64,000 nucleotides of DNA from positions 3,348,001 to 3,412,000 of the forward strand of contig NZ_CP094974.1 of NCBI RefSeq assembly GCF_022869805.1. Direction: 5' to 3'. Below the pieces are notes generated by a model that searched no databases, was not told the origin of the DNA, and saw nothing but the letters and a program-made list of their open reading frames with translations. Made by a program: the position numbers and the translations under genes. The DNA comes from Halosolutus halophilus. GTDB taxonomy: Archaea; Halobacteriota; Halobacteria; Halobacteriales; Natrialbaceae. Numbering within the stretch: the stretch's first letter is position 1; every line of letters starts with the position of its first letter. Below are positions 8,356-17,231 of the stretch, piece after piece.

Positions 8356-9006
8356 TTATTTTTCCAAGATTGCGTTCAACAGCTTCGTCTGAGCGGCGGC
8401 CAGGTGTTCGGTAAACGTCGATCTCGCGACGCCGAGTTCCTCGGCGACGTCGGTCGCGTTTGCCCCTTTCGGGTACTCGAAGTACCCCATTTCGTGGGCC
8501 GTCTCGACGATCTCGCGCTGGCGGTCCGTGAGTCGATCCCGATCGACGACGACCGGATCGGCCGTCGACTCCTCGTGGTCCTGGGTGAGTTCCTCGACCA
8601 GCACGCCGTCGAAGTACTCCCGGAGGTCGTCGACGATGGCAGCGACCTCCTCGAGTTCGAGCGTCCGGAAGGTGAGCAGCAACGAGCCGTCCTGGGCTCG
8701 GACCGACGAGATCGGCGTTCCCATGCGCTCGACGCGTTCACACGCACAGTCGGCCGCGCTCTCCCGTTCGAAGCGGTAGACCTCTTCTCGATCGTTCGCC
8801 TGCACCGGTGTCAGTTCTGTGTCGTTCTCCGTCGCGACCGACGTCCCAGCGGCGACGCTGAATTCCTCGACGACCGTTCCGTCCGTGGCCGTTCGTGACC
8901 GCGTCACGGAGTCGATCGTTTCGTCGGCACGCTCCGACGCGCTGGCGACCGGACACCCCGCGGGATCGGTGACGACGACTGTTGCTCGAAACCCGGACAT
9001 ATCCAT
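8356..9006 (-). CDS. HTH_10 (bacterio-opsin activator-like) regulator
   Basis: A transcription regulator of the haloarchaeal Bat-like HTH_10 family, about 216 aa from MDMSGFRATV. The N-terminal 130 or so residues form the usual sensory/GAF-like beta-rich domain, including an A-D-C-A-C-E pair of cysteines near the middle. The C-terminus is the HTH_10 domain (LTDRQREIVETAHEMGYFEY, then GANATDVAEELGVARSTFTEHL). Upstream in-frame starts reach into non-conserved sequence. The ligand and target are unknown; it stands alone between citrate synthase and the ABC exporter genes. Confidence 0.88.
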   Translation of the reverse strand: MDMSGFRATVVVTDPAGCPVASASERADETIDSVTRSRTATDGTVVEEFSVAAGTSVATENDTELTPVQANDREEVYRFERESAADCACERVERMGTPISSVRAQDGSLLLTFRTLELEEVAAIVDDLREYFDGVLVEELTQDHEESTADPVVVDRDRLTDRQREIVETAHEMGYFEYPKGANATDVAEELGVARSTFTEHLAAAQTKLLNAILEK

Positions 9007-9229
9007 CGTTTGGCACCGCAATCTGATAACCGGGTGCCGTAATTCCCGCGCGATGAAAACACCGCCCGTCGCGGGGCGACCGGGTTTCTCCACTCTCGTC
9101 AAGGGGCGACCGATTACCTCCCGTCGTACGCCTCCCGACGGCGTCGCTCCCGACGAAATCCAGTCGATCGTGAGAGCACAGCTTCGCGGCACGGAACGAC
9201 TCGAGACCGTACGGGAAGTCGTGTGTCCG

Positions 9230-10042
9230 TCAGTAGTCGCCGAGAACGCCGAGCCGTCTCGCCCGTCGGGTCGCGTACTGAAAGACTGCATACCCCAGCG
9301 CCACGTATCCGGCAGCAACGCCGATCAGAAGCCCCAACTCAATCGGTGTGAACTCCCAGAGCCGAGTTCCGTCGATCATCGCACGCTGGAGGAGGGCGCT
9401 GCCGTGGGCGAGGGGGAGAAATCGCATCCAGCCGAGGTCGAACGCGGGCGCGGAAATGAGCACGATGAACCCGAACTGGAGGAGGTTGAGCCAGTTGCCG
9501 ATCTGTTTGTAGAGCACGGTAACGCCACCGGCTGCGAGCCCGAGACCGAGCACCGAGACGATGCTGAGCGTCGCGATGACACCGATCGTGAACAGCGGCA
9601 ATTCGAGCGACGTGCCGGTGATCCCGATCATCACTGCCAGAATTATCGTCGAGGTGATGAACGACCGCACGATCTTCGCGACGCCTTTCAACAGCGCAAC
9701 GGGCGCGAAGCCGAACGGCGTCATCACGTGGCGTTCGAGGGTCCCCCACTGAACCTCGCTCGAGATATCGTTCGAGATTGCGGAGTACGCGCCCACCGAC
9801 AGCGTCCACAGGAAGTAGCCGACGATGATCCCCTCGATCGAGTCGGTGAGCGCTCGTCCGGCGACCATTCGCCCGCCGTAGAAGAGCACTCCGAAGAAGA
9901 ACAACGAGACGATTATCCCGCCGATAGCGTTCGCGGGGTAGCGAACGAAAATCAGGAATTCACGGTAGAGAACGGCCCGGGCGAGGTGATAGTAGCCGGC
10001 CGCCCGAGGTGCCCCATCCGTGTCGTGCCGTCGTGCACTCAT
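9230..10042 (-). CDS. ABC-2 type transporter permease
   Basis: A 270-aa membrane component of an ABC-2 exporter with six predicted helices and the family's central GTLERHVMTPFG-type segment, followed by a conserved LLKGVAKIVRS stretch. It overlaps the ATPase gene by 4 bp (ATGA-type junction), indicating translational coupling. ABC-2 pairs export drugs, lipids or polysaccharides, or act in natural resistance; substrate cannot be deduced. Confidence 0.9.
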   Translation of the reverse strand: MSARRHDTDGAPRAAGYYHLARAVLYREFLIFVRYPANAIGGIIVSLFFFGVLFYGGRMVAGRALTDSIEGIIVGYFLWTLSVGAYSAISNDISSEVQWGTLERHVMTPFGFAPVALLKGVAKIVRSFITSTIILAVMIGITGTSLELPLFTIGVIATLSIVSVLGLGLAAGGVTVLYKQIGNWLNLLQFGFIVLISAPAFDLGWMRFLPLAHGSALLQRAMIDGTRLWEFTPIELGLLIGVAAGYVALGYAVFQYATRRARRLGVLGDY

Positions 10043-11169
10043 CGGTCCCCCCGTTCGAACGTCGTCAGGTCGACGAACACGTCCTCGAGATCCGGTTCGA
10101 TCGTCCGCACGCGTTCGAGCGTTACGTCCGCGGCGCGGAGGTGGTCTAGCAACTCGTACAGTCCGTCGCTGTCCGTCGTCACGTCGATTCGGCCGCCGCG
10201 ATCACGTGGCTCGACACTGAGCGCGTCGAATCGATTCCGGAGGGTCGAAACGATCGCCGCGTCGAGATCGCTACTCGTGATCTGAATGCGGTGCAGATCA
10301 GTTCCGTAAAGAAGCGCGTCGACGGTGTCGTCCGCGATAACCTTCCCGTCGGACAGGATGAGGACGCGATCGCACACCGTCTCGACGACGTCCATATCGT
10401 GACTGCTGAGGATGACGGTCAGCGCTTCTTCCTCGACGAGCCGTCGTAACTCCTGCTGGAGCGTTCGTGAGCTCTCGATATCCAGCCCCAGCGTCGGCTC
10501 GTCGAGAAAGACGACCTCGGCTCCCCCGGCGAGGACGCTCGCCAGCGACACCTTCTGTTTCATGCCACGCGACAACTCGCGGACGGGGACGTCCGCTTTT
10601 GCCGCGAGCCCCAACTGTGCCAGAAGCCGTTCGTGTCGGTCGCTCACCGAATCCGGATCGACGCCGCTGATCGTGGCGAAGTACCGGAGATTCTCTCGAA
10701 CGGTCAACCGCCAGTAATCGTTCCGCGCACCCTCGAGCATCGCATCGACGTAGGCGTACGCTTCACGCGGCCGATCGTAGACGTCGACGCCCCGGATCCG
10801 GACAGTTCCCTCTTCTGGCAGAACCATTCCGAGAATCGACTTGATGAGCGTCGTCTTCCCGGCGCCGTTCGGACCCAGCAATCCCACTATCGATCCGGTC
10901 TCGATTTCGAAGGAGACGTCGTCCACGGCGGTGATCGCTTCCGGTCCGTCACCGAACCGCTTGCTCAGACCGGTAACGGAAACGGCGACGTCACGGCTGG
11001 CCGTCGTCGATCCTTCGACACCGGCAGGAGATTCGGAGGCGGATTCGCCCCCAGCATCGCCGACCGGATCGGCGAACGGAGACCGGTCGGAAGAGTCCGC
11101 AGCCAGTCCCTCACCGAGCGGGTTACCAGCGCCCTCACTGCCTGGCCTCCCGTCGTCTCGAACGGTCAC
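10039..11169 (-). CDS. ABC transporter ATP-binding protein
   Basis: The ATPase partner of the downstream permease, 376 aa from a GTG start at 11169. Residues 1-60 are a low-complexity acidic/Gly/Ser extension typical of halophiles. The ABC domain follows with Walker A GPNGAGKTT, Q-loop, signature LSRGMKQK, Walker B VVFLDEPTLGLD and H-loop SSHDMD. The last 90 or so residues form a C-terminal domain seen in ABC-2 (CcmA-type) ATPases. An ATG closer to the ABC domain is absent, so GTG is the best start. Confidence 0.92.
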   Translation of the reverse strand: MTVRDDGRPGSEGAGNPLGEGLAADSSDRSPFADPVGDAGGESASESPAGVEGSTTASRDVAVSVTGLSKRFGDGPEAITAVDDVSFEIETGSIVGLLGPNGAGKTTLIKSILGMVLPEEGTVRIRGVDVYDRPREAYAYVDAMLEGARNDYWRLTVRENLRYFATISGVDPDSVSDRHERLLAQLGLAAKADVPVRELSRGMKQKVSLASVLAGGAEVVFLDEPTLGLDIESSRTLQQELRRLVEEEALTVILSSHDMDVVETVCDRVLILSDGKVIADDTVDALLYGTDLHRIQITSSDLDAAIVSTLRNRFDALSVEPRDRGGRIDVTTDSDGLYELLDHLRAADVTLERVRTIEPDLEDVFVDLTTFERGDR

Positions 11170-11350
11170 AGTGATGGTTCAAGTGAGCCAGCTACAAAAA
11201 CGCGAGGCCGCCGGTACGACGCATCGGATAGGCGAGCTATCGATACGACGAACCGGGAAGGTGCGAGACGATACCCCGCGATCGATCGAACGTGCCGGTC
11301 CAATCACGCACCCGTCGTACTGAGACGGCCCGAGGGGCCGTTGCTGGCAA

Positions 11351-12364
11351 CTACAACCCCTGATAGGGGCCCGCCTTCGCCGCCGTCAACCGATCGACCT
11401 GGTCGGCGGAGAGATCGATCGTCGCCGCGGCGAGGTTCTCCTCGAGCTGTTCGACCGTGCGTGCGCCGACGATGGGCGCGGTAACGCCGTCACGATGCAT
11501 GAGCCACGCGAGTGCGACCTGCGCAGGCGATGCGTCGACTTCCTCGGCGACCGCGTCCAGTTCGTCGTGCAGGTCGAAATTCGCCTCGGTGAGATACGAC
11601 TCTCTGAATCGACTCGACTCGGCCACTTTCGAATCTTCCGGGAGGTCCTCGTCGCGAGAGTACTTTCCGGTCAAAAAGCCCTGGCCGAGCGGACTCCACG
11701 GACAGACCGCGAGGTCGCGCTGGCGAGCGAACTCCAGGTAATCGCCCTCGATTTCGCGATCGGCGAGGTTGTACCGCGGCTGGAGGACGGAAAACGGCTC
11801 CCAGCCGTGGGCGTCGGCGATCGCGTTCGCGCGTGCGACTTTCCACGCGTTCGGTCGCAGGGTCGACGCGCCGAGGTAGTGGACCTTTCCGGATTCGACG
11901 ATTCCGTTCAGCGTCTTCATCAGTTCGCGGGTCGGCGTTTCGTCGTCCCAGCGATGGATGTAGAGGACGTCGACGTACTCGGTGTCGAGCCGCTCTAGAA
12001 TGGCGTCGACGCGGTGCCGGACGTTCTTCCGGTTCGTCCCTTTACTGTTCGGATCGCCGTCGCGGATCTGCCAGTACAGTTTCGAGGCGATCGTGTAGCG
12101 TTCTCGATCGCGGTCGGCGAGCCAGTCACCGATCCACCGCTCGCTGTCGCCGCCCCCATACACGTCTGCGGTGTCGATATACCGGCCACCGGCGTCGGCG
12201 TAGGCGTCGAGCAGTTCGTGCGCCCGCTCCTCGCTGATTTCGAGCGTGCCCTCTTCCGTGGTCCGCCCGAAGCGCCACGTCCCGAACTGGAGTTCGCTCG
12301 TCCGAATGCCGGTGCGTCCGAGTCGTACGAAATCGAGGTCGATCTCCGACAGTGATTGCGCCAT
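11351..12364 (-). CDS. Aldo/keto reductase
   Basis: An NADP-dependent (beta/alpha)8 oxidoreductase, 337 aa from MAQSLSEIDLDF (an ATG 21 bp further upstream at 12385 is also possible). The catalytic tetrad is recognisable: Asp and Tyr in DTADVYGGG, Lys in TIASKLYW, and His in YIHRWDDE. The C-terminal cofactor loop is PIVGARTVEQLEEN. It belongs to the YajO/YhdN-like subgroup acting on unknown carbonyl compounds. It is a single gene; a more distant AKR paralogue lies at 13374. Confidence 0.9.
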   Translation of the reverse strand: MAQSLSEIDLDFVRLGRTGIRTSELQFGTWRFGRTTEEGTLEISEERAHELLDAYADAGGRYIDTADVYGGGDSERWIGDWLADRDRERYTIASKLYWQIRDGDPNSKGTNRKNVRHRVDAILERLDTEYVDVLYIHRWDDETPTRELMKTLNGIVESGKVHYLGASTLRPNAWKVARANAIADAHGWEPFSVLQPRYNLADREIEGDYLEFARQRDLAVCPWSPLGQGFLTGKYSRDEDLPEDSKVAESSRFRESYLTEANFDLHDELDAVAEEVDASPAQVALAWLMHRDGVTAPIVGARTVEQLEENLAAATIDLSADQVDRLTAAKAGPYQGL

Positions 12365-12446
12365 CTGGTGGTGCTTGGCGGGCATCGGGAAAAAGGATAC
12401 AGAAAGCGGTTCGATGCTCGTCCCGTGTGGATCGAGCGTGAGTACG

Positions 12447-12602
12447 ATGGAATCCGAAGTACTCGGCCACGAAAGTCCACGCTACGGTCGCCGAACGGAC
12501 CGGATCGATTTCAGGCCGTTCTCGTTCCACCGCGCCAACGGCGTCGGTACGTACGACGTGACGGACGCGATTCGATCGTACTCGGCCGTCGGATCGAGTT
12601 AG
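12447..12602 (+). CDS. Possible small ORF (51 aa), uncertain
   Basis: ATG at 12447 to TAG at 12602 encodes a 51-aa frame starting MESEVLGHESPRYG and ending YSAVGSS, with GC-rich third positions. It fills most of the gap between two genes and runs antisense into the last 4 bp of the methyltransferase gene. No recognisable domain. It could be a small protein or a remnant. Confidence 0.25.
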   Translation: MESEVLGHESPRYGRRTDRIDFRPFSFHRANGVGTYDVTDAIRSYSAVGSS

Positions 12603-13339
12603 ACTGGCAACCGCAACGCGACGCTGTACATCTCCCCGACCGAGTCCTCACCGATCGCCGTCGCGAGGTGCTCCGTCGCTGCCGTCAGGTCCGCGCCGAG
12701 TTCGCCCGGCACCTCCGAAGCCGCCGTGCGCGTCGCATCGGCGTGTGCCTCGACGTGGCTCGCGGTCCACGGAACCGGGTCGAGCAACGTCCGTTCTCGA
12801 TCGAACTGCCACCCGTAGCCGACGAACAGCCTCCGGAGCACCGCTGCCGGATAGAACGTCAGTGCGGGTCGCCCCTCGGCCAGTTCGGTCGCCGCGTTCT
12901 CGAGCGCGAAGAGTTCGCGCACAGCTGCGTCCTCGGGAAGCGGTTCGTAGTCGTCGATAACGAGATGACACCCGGGGGTGGCGACGCGCGTTAACTCCGC
13001 TGCGACCGATTCGAGCGACGCTGGCGGGAGTACGTTGAACAGGCCGTGAGCGGTGATGAGTTCGACCGAATCCGCCGTCAGCGGGAGGCGACGAAGGTCT
13101 GCCTCCAGAACGGCGGCCCGACCGATTTCGTCGTCGATCCGATCGACCGTACGGTTGTCGACCCGCTCGCGAACGGCGGTCGCGTGCTCCCTGTCGTTCG
13201 TGACGGCGTAGACGCGGGTCGCACCAGCGTCGAGCAACCCGGCAGTCGCGTTGCCGACGCCCGCACCGGCTTCGAGACAAACCCGTCCTGTCACCGGGCG
13301 ATCCGCGAGCGCGGCCGTGACCGTTTCGGGGACGTCCAT
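12599..13339 (-). CDS. Class I SAM-dependent methyltransferase
   Basis: A 246-aa Rossmann methyltransferase. Motif I is LEAGAGVGNAT (SAM-binding glycine loop), followed by an acidic motif II near YAVTNDREH, LEADLRRLPL (adenine contact) and ITAHGLFNVLPP in the motif IV position. The substrate is unknown. The start MDVPETV is well placed, with the stop of the AKR gene about 35 bp upstream on the same strand, so the two may be co-transcribed. Confidence 0.85.
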   Translation of the reverse strand: MDVPETVTAALADRPVTGRVCLEAGAGVGNATAGLLDAGATRVYAVTNDREHATAVRERVDNRTVDRIDDEIGRAAVLEADLRRLPLTADSVELITAHGLFNVLPPASLESVAAELTRVATPGCHLVIDDYEPLPEDAAVRELFALENAATELAEGRPALTFYPAAVLRRLFVGYGWQFDRERTLLDPVPWTASHVEAHADATRTAASEVPGELGADLTAATEHLATAIGEDSVGEMYSVALRLPV

Positions 13340-13373
13340 CGCAGGGTTCCTGGCTCTGTCGCCCTCTCCGGAG

Positions 13374-14258
13374 TCAGTGGTGGAGTTGCTCCGGAACGGG
13401 GCTCTGCTCGTGGCGCAGTCGCTCGACGAGCGATCGCTGGGCCGACTCGGCCATCCCGTCGTAGCGTTCGGCCGCGTCGAGTACCATCGCGACGAGCTTT
13501 GGGTCGCCCGGGCTGATGACGCTCGTCAGGCCCTGCGAGGCCGCGAAGTCGAACCGTTCCTCGATCTCGGCGGGCGTATCGACCGGTTCGTACCAGTTCG
13601 CGTACGGGCGGTCGGCCTCGGGTAGTTCGTCTGTCGATGGCCACGGTCCCTTCGCGAAGGCCTTGATCCCGAGCGTCCCGACGTCTAGCTCGTTCGCGCG
13701 CTCGAGTACCGCCTCGTAGTCGTGCTCGTCGTCGTCCTTGCCGACGACGACCGGGTTCAACGGGAACATCACGGTCGCCAGGTCGTCGATTCGATCGAGG
13801 GCGTCCAGGATGAGCTGGGGATCGCCGTGACTGGTCAGCCCGATGTGGTCGACGAGGCCCTCCGATCTGGCCTCGCGGAAGGCCTCGAGCGCGCCGCCCT
13901 CGCCGGTAATCGTGTCCAGTTCGTGCTCGTACTCGAGGCCGTGGATCTGGTAGAGGTCGATCGTCTCGACGCCGAGGCGGGTGAGCGACTGCTCGAGCTT
14001 CCGCGTTGCCCCCTCGTACTCCCGCTCCTGGGTCTTGCAGCCGAGGAAGATGTCCTCGCGGTGCTGGCGGAGCTTGGGCCCCAGCTTGAGTTCCGCGTCT
14101 CCGTAGGTCGGGGCGACGTCGAAGTGGTTGACCCCGCGGTCGAGCACGAGTTCGACCAGCTGATCGGCACCCTCCTGTTCGAGCCAGTTGAGCGCGATCG
14201 CGCCGAAAGTCATCACGGTGCTGTCGTGGCCAGTTTCGCCCAGCGAACGCGTCTCCAT
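13374..14258 (-). CDS. Aldo/keto reductase (second paralogue)
   Basis: A 294-aa AKR from METRSLGETGHDS. Tetrad residues: Asp and Tyr in FDVAPTYGDAE, Lys in LGCKTQ, His in YQIHGLEY. It differs from the 11351 enzyme by a more divergent C-terminus and resembles the AKR type often annotated as oxidoreductase of the ferredoxin-linked YccK group, but without iron-sulfur cysteines. The function is probably carbonyl reduction, physiological substrate unknown. It is divergent from the threonine-synthase-like gene. Confidence 0.88.
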   Translation of the reverse strand: METRSLGETGHDSTVMTFGAIALNWLEQEGADQLVELVLDRGVNHFDVAPTYGDAELKLGPKLRQHREDIFLGCKTQEREYEGATRKLEQSLTRLGVETIDLYQIHGLEYEHELDTITGEGGALEAFREARSEGLVDHIGLTSHGDPQLILDALDRIDDLATVMFPLNPVVVGKDDDEHDYEAVLERANELDVGTLGIKAFAKGPWPSTDELPEADRPYANWYEPVDTPAEIEERFDFAASQGLTSVISPGDPKLVAMVLDAAERYDGMAESAQRSLVERLRHEQSPVPEQLHH

Positions 14259-14399
14259 ACCGCCGCGGTCGGTATCGGCGCACATAAATGTGCTCCCCCC
14301 GATCGGACCGCCTATACTGCGCCGCGAATCGGATCGGATCTCGTTCCCGACGAGCACCGGTCCCCAGCGGTGAACACACCGACAGTTCGGGGACGTGAA

Positions 14400-14408
14400 C
14401 CTATATCA
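14400..14408 (+). promoter_or_regulatory. TATA box for the 14432 gene
   Basis: CCTATATCA lies 26-30 nt upstream of the ATG at 14432, the normal haloarchaeal spacing for a leaderless transcript. Confidence 0.5.
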
Positions 14409-14431
14409 CGTTCTCGTCCGAGAGTCAATCC

Positions 14432-15634
14432 ATGATTCCGTCGGCGGTCTGCTATCGGTGTGATCGGAAGTATCAGGACGATCGAGTTCGCTGTGACTGT
14501 GGCGAACCGCTCTGGTTCGACGCTGACTCGACAGGAGTCGACTTCTCGACCCGTTCGGAGGCACAGGGGTTGTGGCGATACGCGGAACTTCTCCCAGTCT
14601 CCGGGCTCGAGGGGATCGCCACTGCCGCTGGACGCACACCGCTGGTCCGAAGCCGACGGCTCGATCGGGTCGCCGGCTGTCGAGTGTACGTCAAAGACGA
14701 GAGCGAAAATCCGACCGGATCGTACAAGGATCGCGGGAGTGCGGTCGCGGTCTCTCGGGGGCTCCAGCGGGGCACCGACGTCGTCGGGACAGTCTCCTAC
14801 GGGAACATGGCGATGAGCACCGCCGCCCACGCCGCCAGCCTCGGCTGTGAGTGCGTCGTACTCGTCCCCACCGACATTCAGCCCGGCCGCCTGGAGTTGA
14901 TCGCCCAGTACGATCCGACGATCCTGCAGGTCGAAGGGGACTACGGCGACCTGTATCACGAGGTGCTGAAACTGAACCGGGATCTGCCGGTATCGTTTCT
15001 GCCCAGCGACGCTCCAGGACGGATCAGCGGCTACAAGACCGCGCTGTTCGAAATCTACGAGTCGCTGGCCCCCGAGACACCCGACGCGATCGCGCTGCCG
15101 GCCAGTTCGGGCGGGTTCGCCAGCGGGCTCTGGCGCGGAATCCTCGACCTTCAGAACGCCGGGCTACTCGAAACCCCGCCGCGTCTGTACCTCGTCCAGA
15201 CGGCTGCATCGGATCCGATCACCCGCGCGTTCGACGCGAATCGAGACGAGGTATCGGCGCTGTCGACCGAGGCGGTCGGGGAGACGATCGCCCACTCGAT
15301 CGGGAATCCGGATCCACCCAGTGGCACCCGAGCGCTGACCGCTGTCAGGCAGACCGGCGGCGCAGTGTGTTCCGTTACCGACGACGACATCCGGGACGCG
15401 CAGCGGCAGTACGCTCAGCGGAGCGGGCTCTGCGTCGAACCGGCATCGGCGGCACCGCTCGCCGGGGTCGCTCGACTCGGCGCGCGCGGAGAGATCGACG
15501 ACGACGAGACGGTCGTACTCGTTCCGACCGGAACCGGGTTCAAAGAGATGGGAACGGGGTCTGAGTCCGTCCAGACGGAAACGGTCACTCGTTCCGCGCT
15601 TTCGTCACGACTCGAATCCCGTCTCTCGGGCTGA
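14432..15634 (+). CDS. Threonine synthase-like PLP enzyme with N-terminal zinc ribbon
   Basis: A 400-aa fold-type II PLP enzyme. The N-terminus has a ribbon-like Cys set (CYRCDRKY then VRCDCGE), the catalytic region has NPTGSYKDRGSA (Schiff-base Lys), TVSYGNMAMS replaces the usual STGN substrate loop, and LPASSGGFASG forms the phosphate-binding loop. Threonine synthases normally have SSGNTG-like loops, so the SYGNM variation raises the possibility of an altered substrate. A second, more canonical threonine synthase is at 48852. Product assignment is family-level. Confidence 0.8.
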   Translation: MIPSAVCYRCDRKYQDDRVRCDCGEPLWFDADSTGVDFSTRSEAQGLWRYAELLPVSGLEGIATAAGRTPLVRSRRLDRVAGCRVYVKDESENPTGSYKDRGSAVAVSRGLQRGTDVVGTVSYGNMAMSTAAHAASLGCECVVLVPTDIQPGRLELIAQYDPTILQVEGDYGDLYHEVLKLNRDLPVSFLPSDAPGRISGYKTALFEIYESLAPETPDAIALPASSGGFASGLWRGILDLQNAGLLETPPRLYLVQTAASDPITRAFDANRDEVSALSTEAVGETIAHSIGNPDPPSGTRALTAVRQTGGAVCSVTDDDIRDAQRQYAQRSGLCVEPASAAPLAGVARLGARGEIDDDETVVLVPTGTGFKEMGTGSESVQTETVTRSALSSRLESRLSG

Positions 15635-15801
15635 CGGTTCCGATATCAGTCCCCGTATCGAACGGACAATAACGCAACCGTCTTTTCGAGTGCGCTACCG
15701 GGGCGATCCGGAAGCGTTCCACCCCGAGCACGGCATCTCCCGCTCAGGCTCCGACGTCGGAACTGCGCCAGTGGACGGCGAGACGCCGAGGGACGCATCG
15801 A

Positions 15802-16239
15802 TCAGGCGGTGAACACGGGAATATCGAGCGAGCCGACGACTCGATTCGTGATCGAACCGATGAGCGGCTTGTCAGGGTCGGAGCGCCCCCGTTTGCCCAT
15901 CACAACGAGATCGATGTCGTGTTCGTCGACGTACTCGAGGATGGCCTCGACGGGCGTGTTCGGCGTAACCGTCGTGACGCAGGGGACCTCGGCGTCTTCG
16001 GCGAGATCCTCGATCTCCCCGACGAATTTCTGACCCTTCTTCTCCAGGCGGCTTCGCGTCTGCGCGATGTCGCTCGGAACGGCGACGTAGTCGGCGTCAC
16101 CCATGTCCATCGCGTACAGCACGTGCAGGGTCGCACCGTTTCGCCGTGCGAACTTGATAGCCTGTTTCGCCCCGTTGCGGGCGGTTTTGCTGCCGTCGGT
16201 CGGAACGAGGATGTCGTCGAAGTCGGTTACGTCTTCCAT
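15802..16239 (-). CDS. Universal stress protein UspA family
   Basis: A 145-aa USP domain protein from MEDVTDFDDILVPTDGS. It has the ATP-binding motif VVMGKRGRSDPDKPLIGSIT (G-2x-G-9x-G-S/T type) and the C-terminal strand VVGSLDIPVFTA. It is likely a cytoplasmic nucleotide-binding stress protein. Single gene; an AT-richer stretch upstream may hold its promoter. Confidence 0.93.
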   Translation of the reverse strand: MEDVTDFDDILVPTDGSKTARNGAKQAIKFARRNGATLHVLYAMDMGDADYVAVPSDIAQTRSRLEKKGQKFVGEIEDLAEDAEVPCVTTVTPNTPVEAILEYVDEHDIDLVVMGKRGRSDPDKPLIGSITNRVVGSLDIPVFTA

Positions 16240-16659
16240 AAATACCGAACCACTCCAGAGCAGGTAATTCTTGCCCACAGTTCCCATCCCGTGAGAAGAT
16301 TCTCGGGCAATAGACCGGCGTTACGCGTACTCGAGCAGCGTCTTCCAGCGTCCTACCACGACCCGCAGCGTCTCGAGAAGCCCCACGATTCTCGGGACGG
16401 CGTCTCGGACTCGAGCAGTCGACAACTCGTCACGTACGCGAATCGAGTACTGCGATTGATTGGGATCGAAAGGAACACACCCGACGTGATAGCGACATCC
16501 GCTCCGTTCACACGTCACTCCCGACAGTGTTTCGGCGATGTATTCGATCGCAGCTGTATTGCTGCTGCGTAGAAGGCGCGCATGCATCGCCGAGTGGGTG
16601 TTCCAACAGGGGCGAACCGATACGGACGGCCGTCGATCGAACCCGTGATCGATACTCTC
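16240..16659. other. Gene-poor stretch between usp and the HxlR gene
   Basis: No convincing gene. A minus-strand frame of 88 codons (16321-16587) with a cysteine-containing segment (TCERSGCRYHVGC) can be read through most of it, but its composition is not clearly haloarchaeal coding sequence and no family is recognised. Best read as intergenic or a decayed gene. Confidence 0.4.
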
Positions 16660-17034
16660 TTACGCGATTGAACTCTCCACGTCGGCTGCAGCCGTCAGGT
16701 GTTCTCGCCCCCATTCGGCCATCTCCTGGATAACCGGTTCGAGCGATTCGCCGTGTGCAGTCAGCGAGTACTCGACGCGGACGGGTTTTTCGTTGACGAT
16801 CTCCCTGTCGATCAGTCGTTTCCCCTCGAGATCGTCCAAGACGTCCGAGAGGACCTTGCTCGATATCCCCCCGACTTCCGTTTTCAGCGCGTTGAATCCG
16901 AGCGGTCCGTTGGCGAGCAGCCGATGGAGAACCACGGTGTGCCACTTCTTGCCGATCAACGTCGCGGTGGACGTGACGGGACACCAGTCTTCGCCAGCAC
17001 ACCACACTTCCAGTTGCTCTGTCGACTCGTCCAT
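16660..17034 (-). CDS. HxlR-type winged-helix transcriptional regulator
   Basis: A 124-aa HxlR family regulator from MDESTEQLEVW. It has the hallmark N-terminal Cys before the wing helix (WCPVTSTATLIGKKW), then HRLLANGPLGFNALKTEVGGISSKVLSDVLDDLE (recognition helix) and a wing around VNEKPVRVEYSLTAHG. Four Cys/Trp positions near the N-terminus suggest redox or quinone sensing, as in HypR/QorR-type relatives. It is divergent from the thioredoxin-reductase-like flavoprotein, and the intergenic region is full of GTTAC/GTAAC half-sites, so it probably regulates both. Confidence 0.92.
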   Translation of the reverse strand: MDESTEQLEVWCAGEDWCPVTSTATLIGKKWHTVVLHRLLANGPLGFNALKTEVGGISSKVLSDVLDDLEGKRLIDREIVNEKPVRVEYSLTAHGESLEPVIQEMAEWGREHLTAAADVESSIA

Positions 17035-17062
17035 GTTCGTCGAAACGGGCCGAATCACCATA

Positions 17063-17087
17063 TAGTTACGTATTGTTAGCTAGTTAC
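17063..17087. promoter_or_regulatory. Two TAGTTAC half-sites in the HxlR promoter
   Basis: TAGTTAC occurs at 17063 and again at 17081 (18-bp spacing) in an AT-rich stretch 30-55 bp upstream of the HxlR start (17034). This fits an autoregulatory operator overlapping the promoter. Confidence 0.5.
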
Positions 17088-17143
17088 TAGTAGTCACTGT
17101 ATAACTCCCACCGAGACGTCCCGACCTCCGCCCGTTCCGCTCG

Positions 17144-17163
17144 GGGTTACCGATCGGTAACCC
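17144..17163. promoter_or_regulatory. Perfect 20-bp palindrome, candidate HxlR operator
   Basis: GGGTTACCGATCGGTAACCC is a perfect palindrome carrying GTTAC and GTAAC half-sites. It lies in the divergent HxlR/flavoprotein intergenic region, about 70 bp upstream of the flavoprotein start. Confidence 0.6.
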
Positions 17164-17203
17164 GGTGACGGGACGGTTGGCTCGCACTTATGACCAACCA
17201 GGG

Positions 17204-17227
17204 GTAACGGAGTTACAGAAGGTAACT
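17204..17227. promoter_or_regulatory. GTAAC-GGA-GTTAC inverted repeat plus third half-site
   Basis: GTAACGGAGTTAC (17204-17216) is an inverted repeat with a 3-nt spacer, followed by GGTAACT at 17221. It abuts the flavoprotein start at 17232, a position that would block transcription or translation when bound. Confidence 0.55.
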
Positions 17228-17231
17228 GAAC

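Noticed and set aside
16321-16587. 88-codon minus-strand frame with several Cys
   Set aside because: No family recognised, unconvincing composition and no promoter; kept only as a remark in the intergenic entry.
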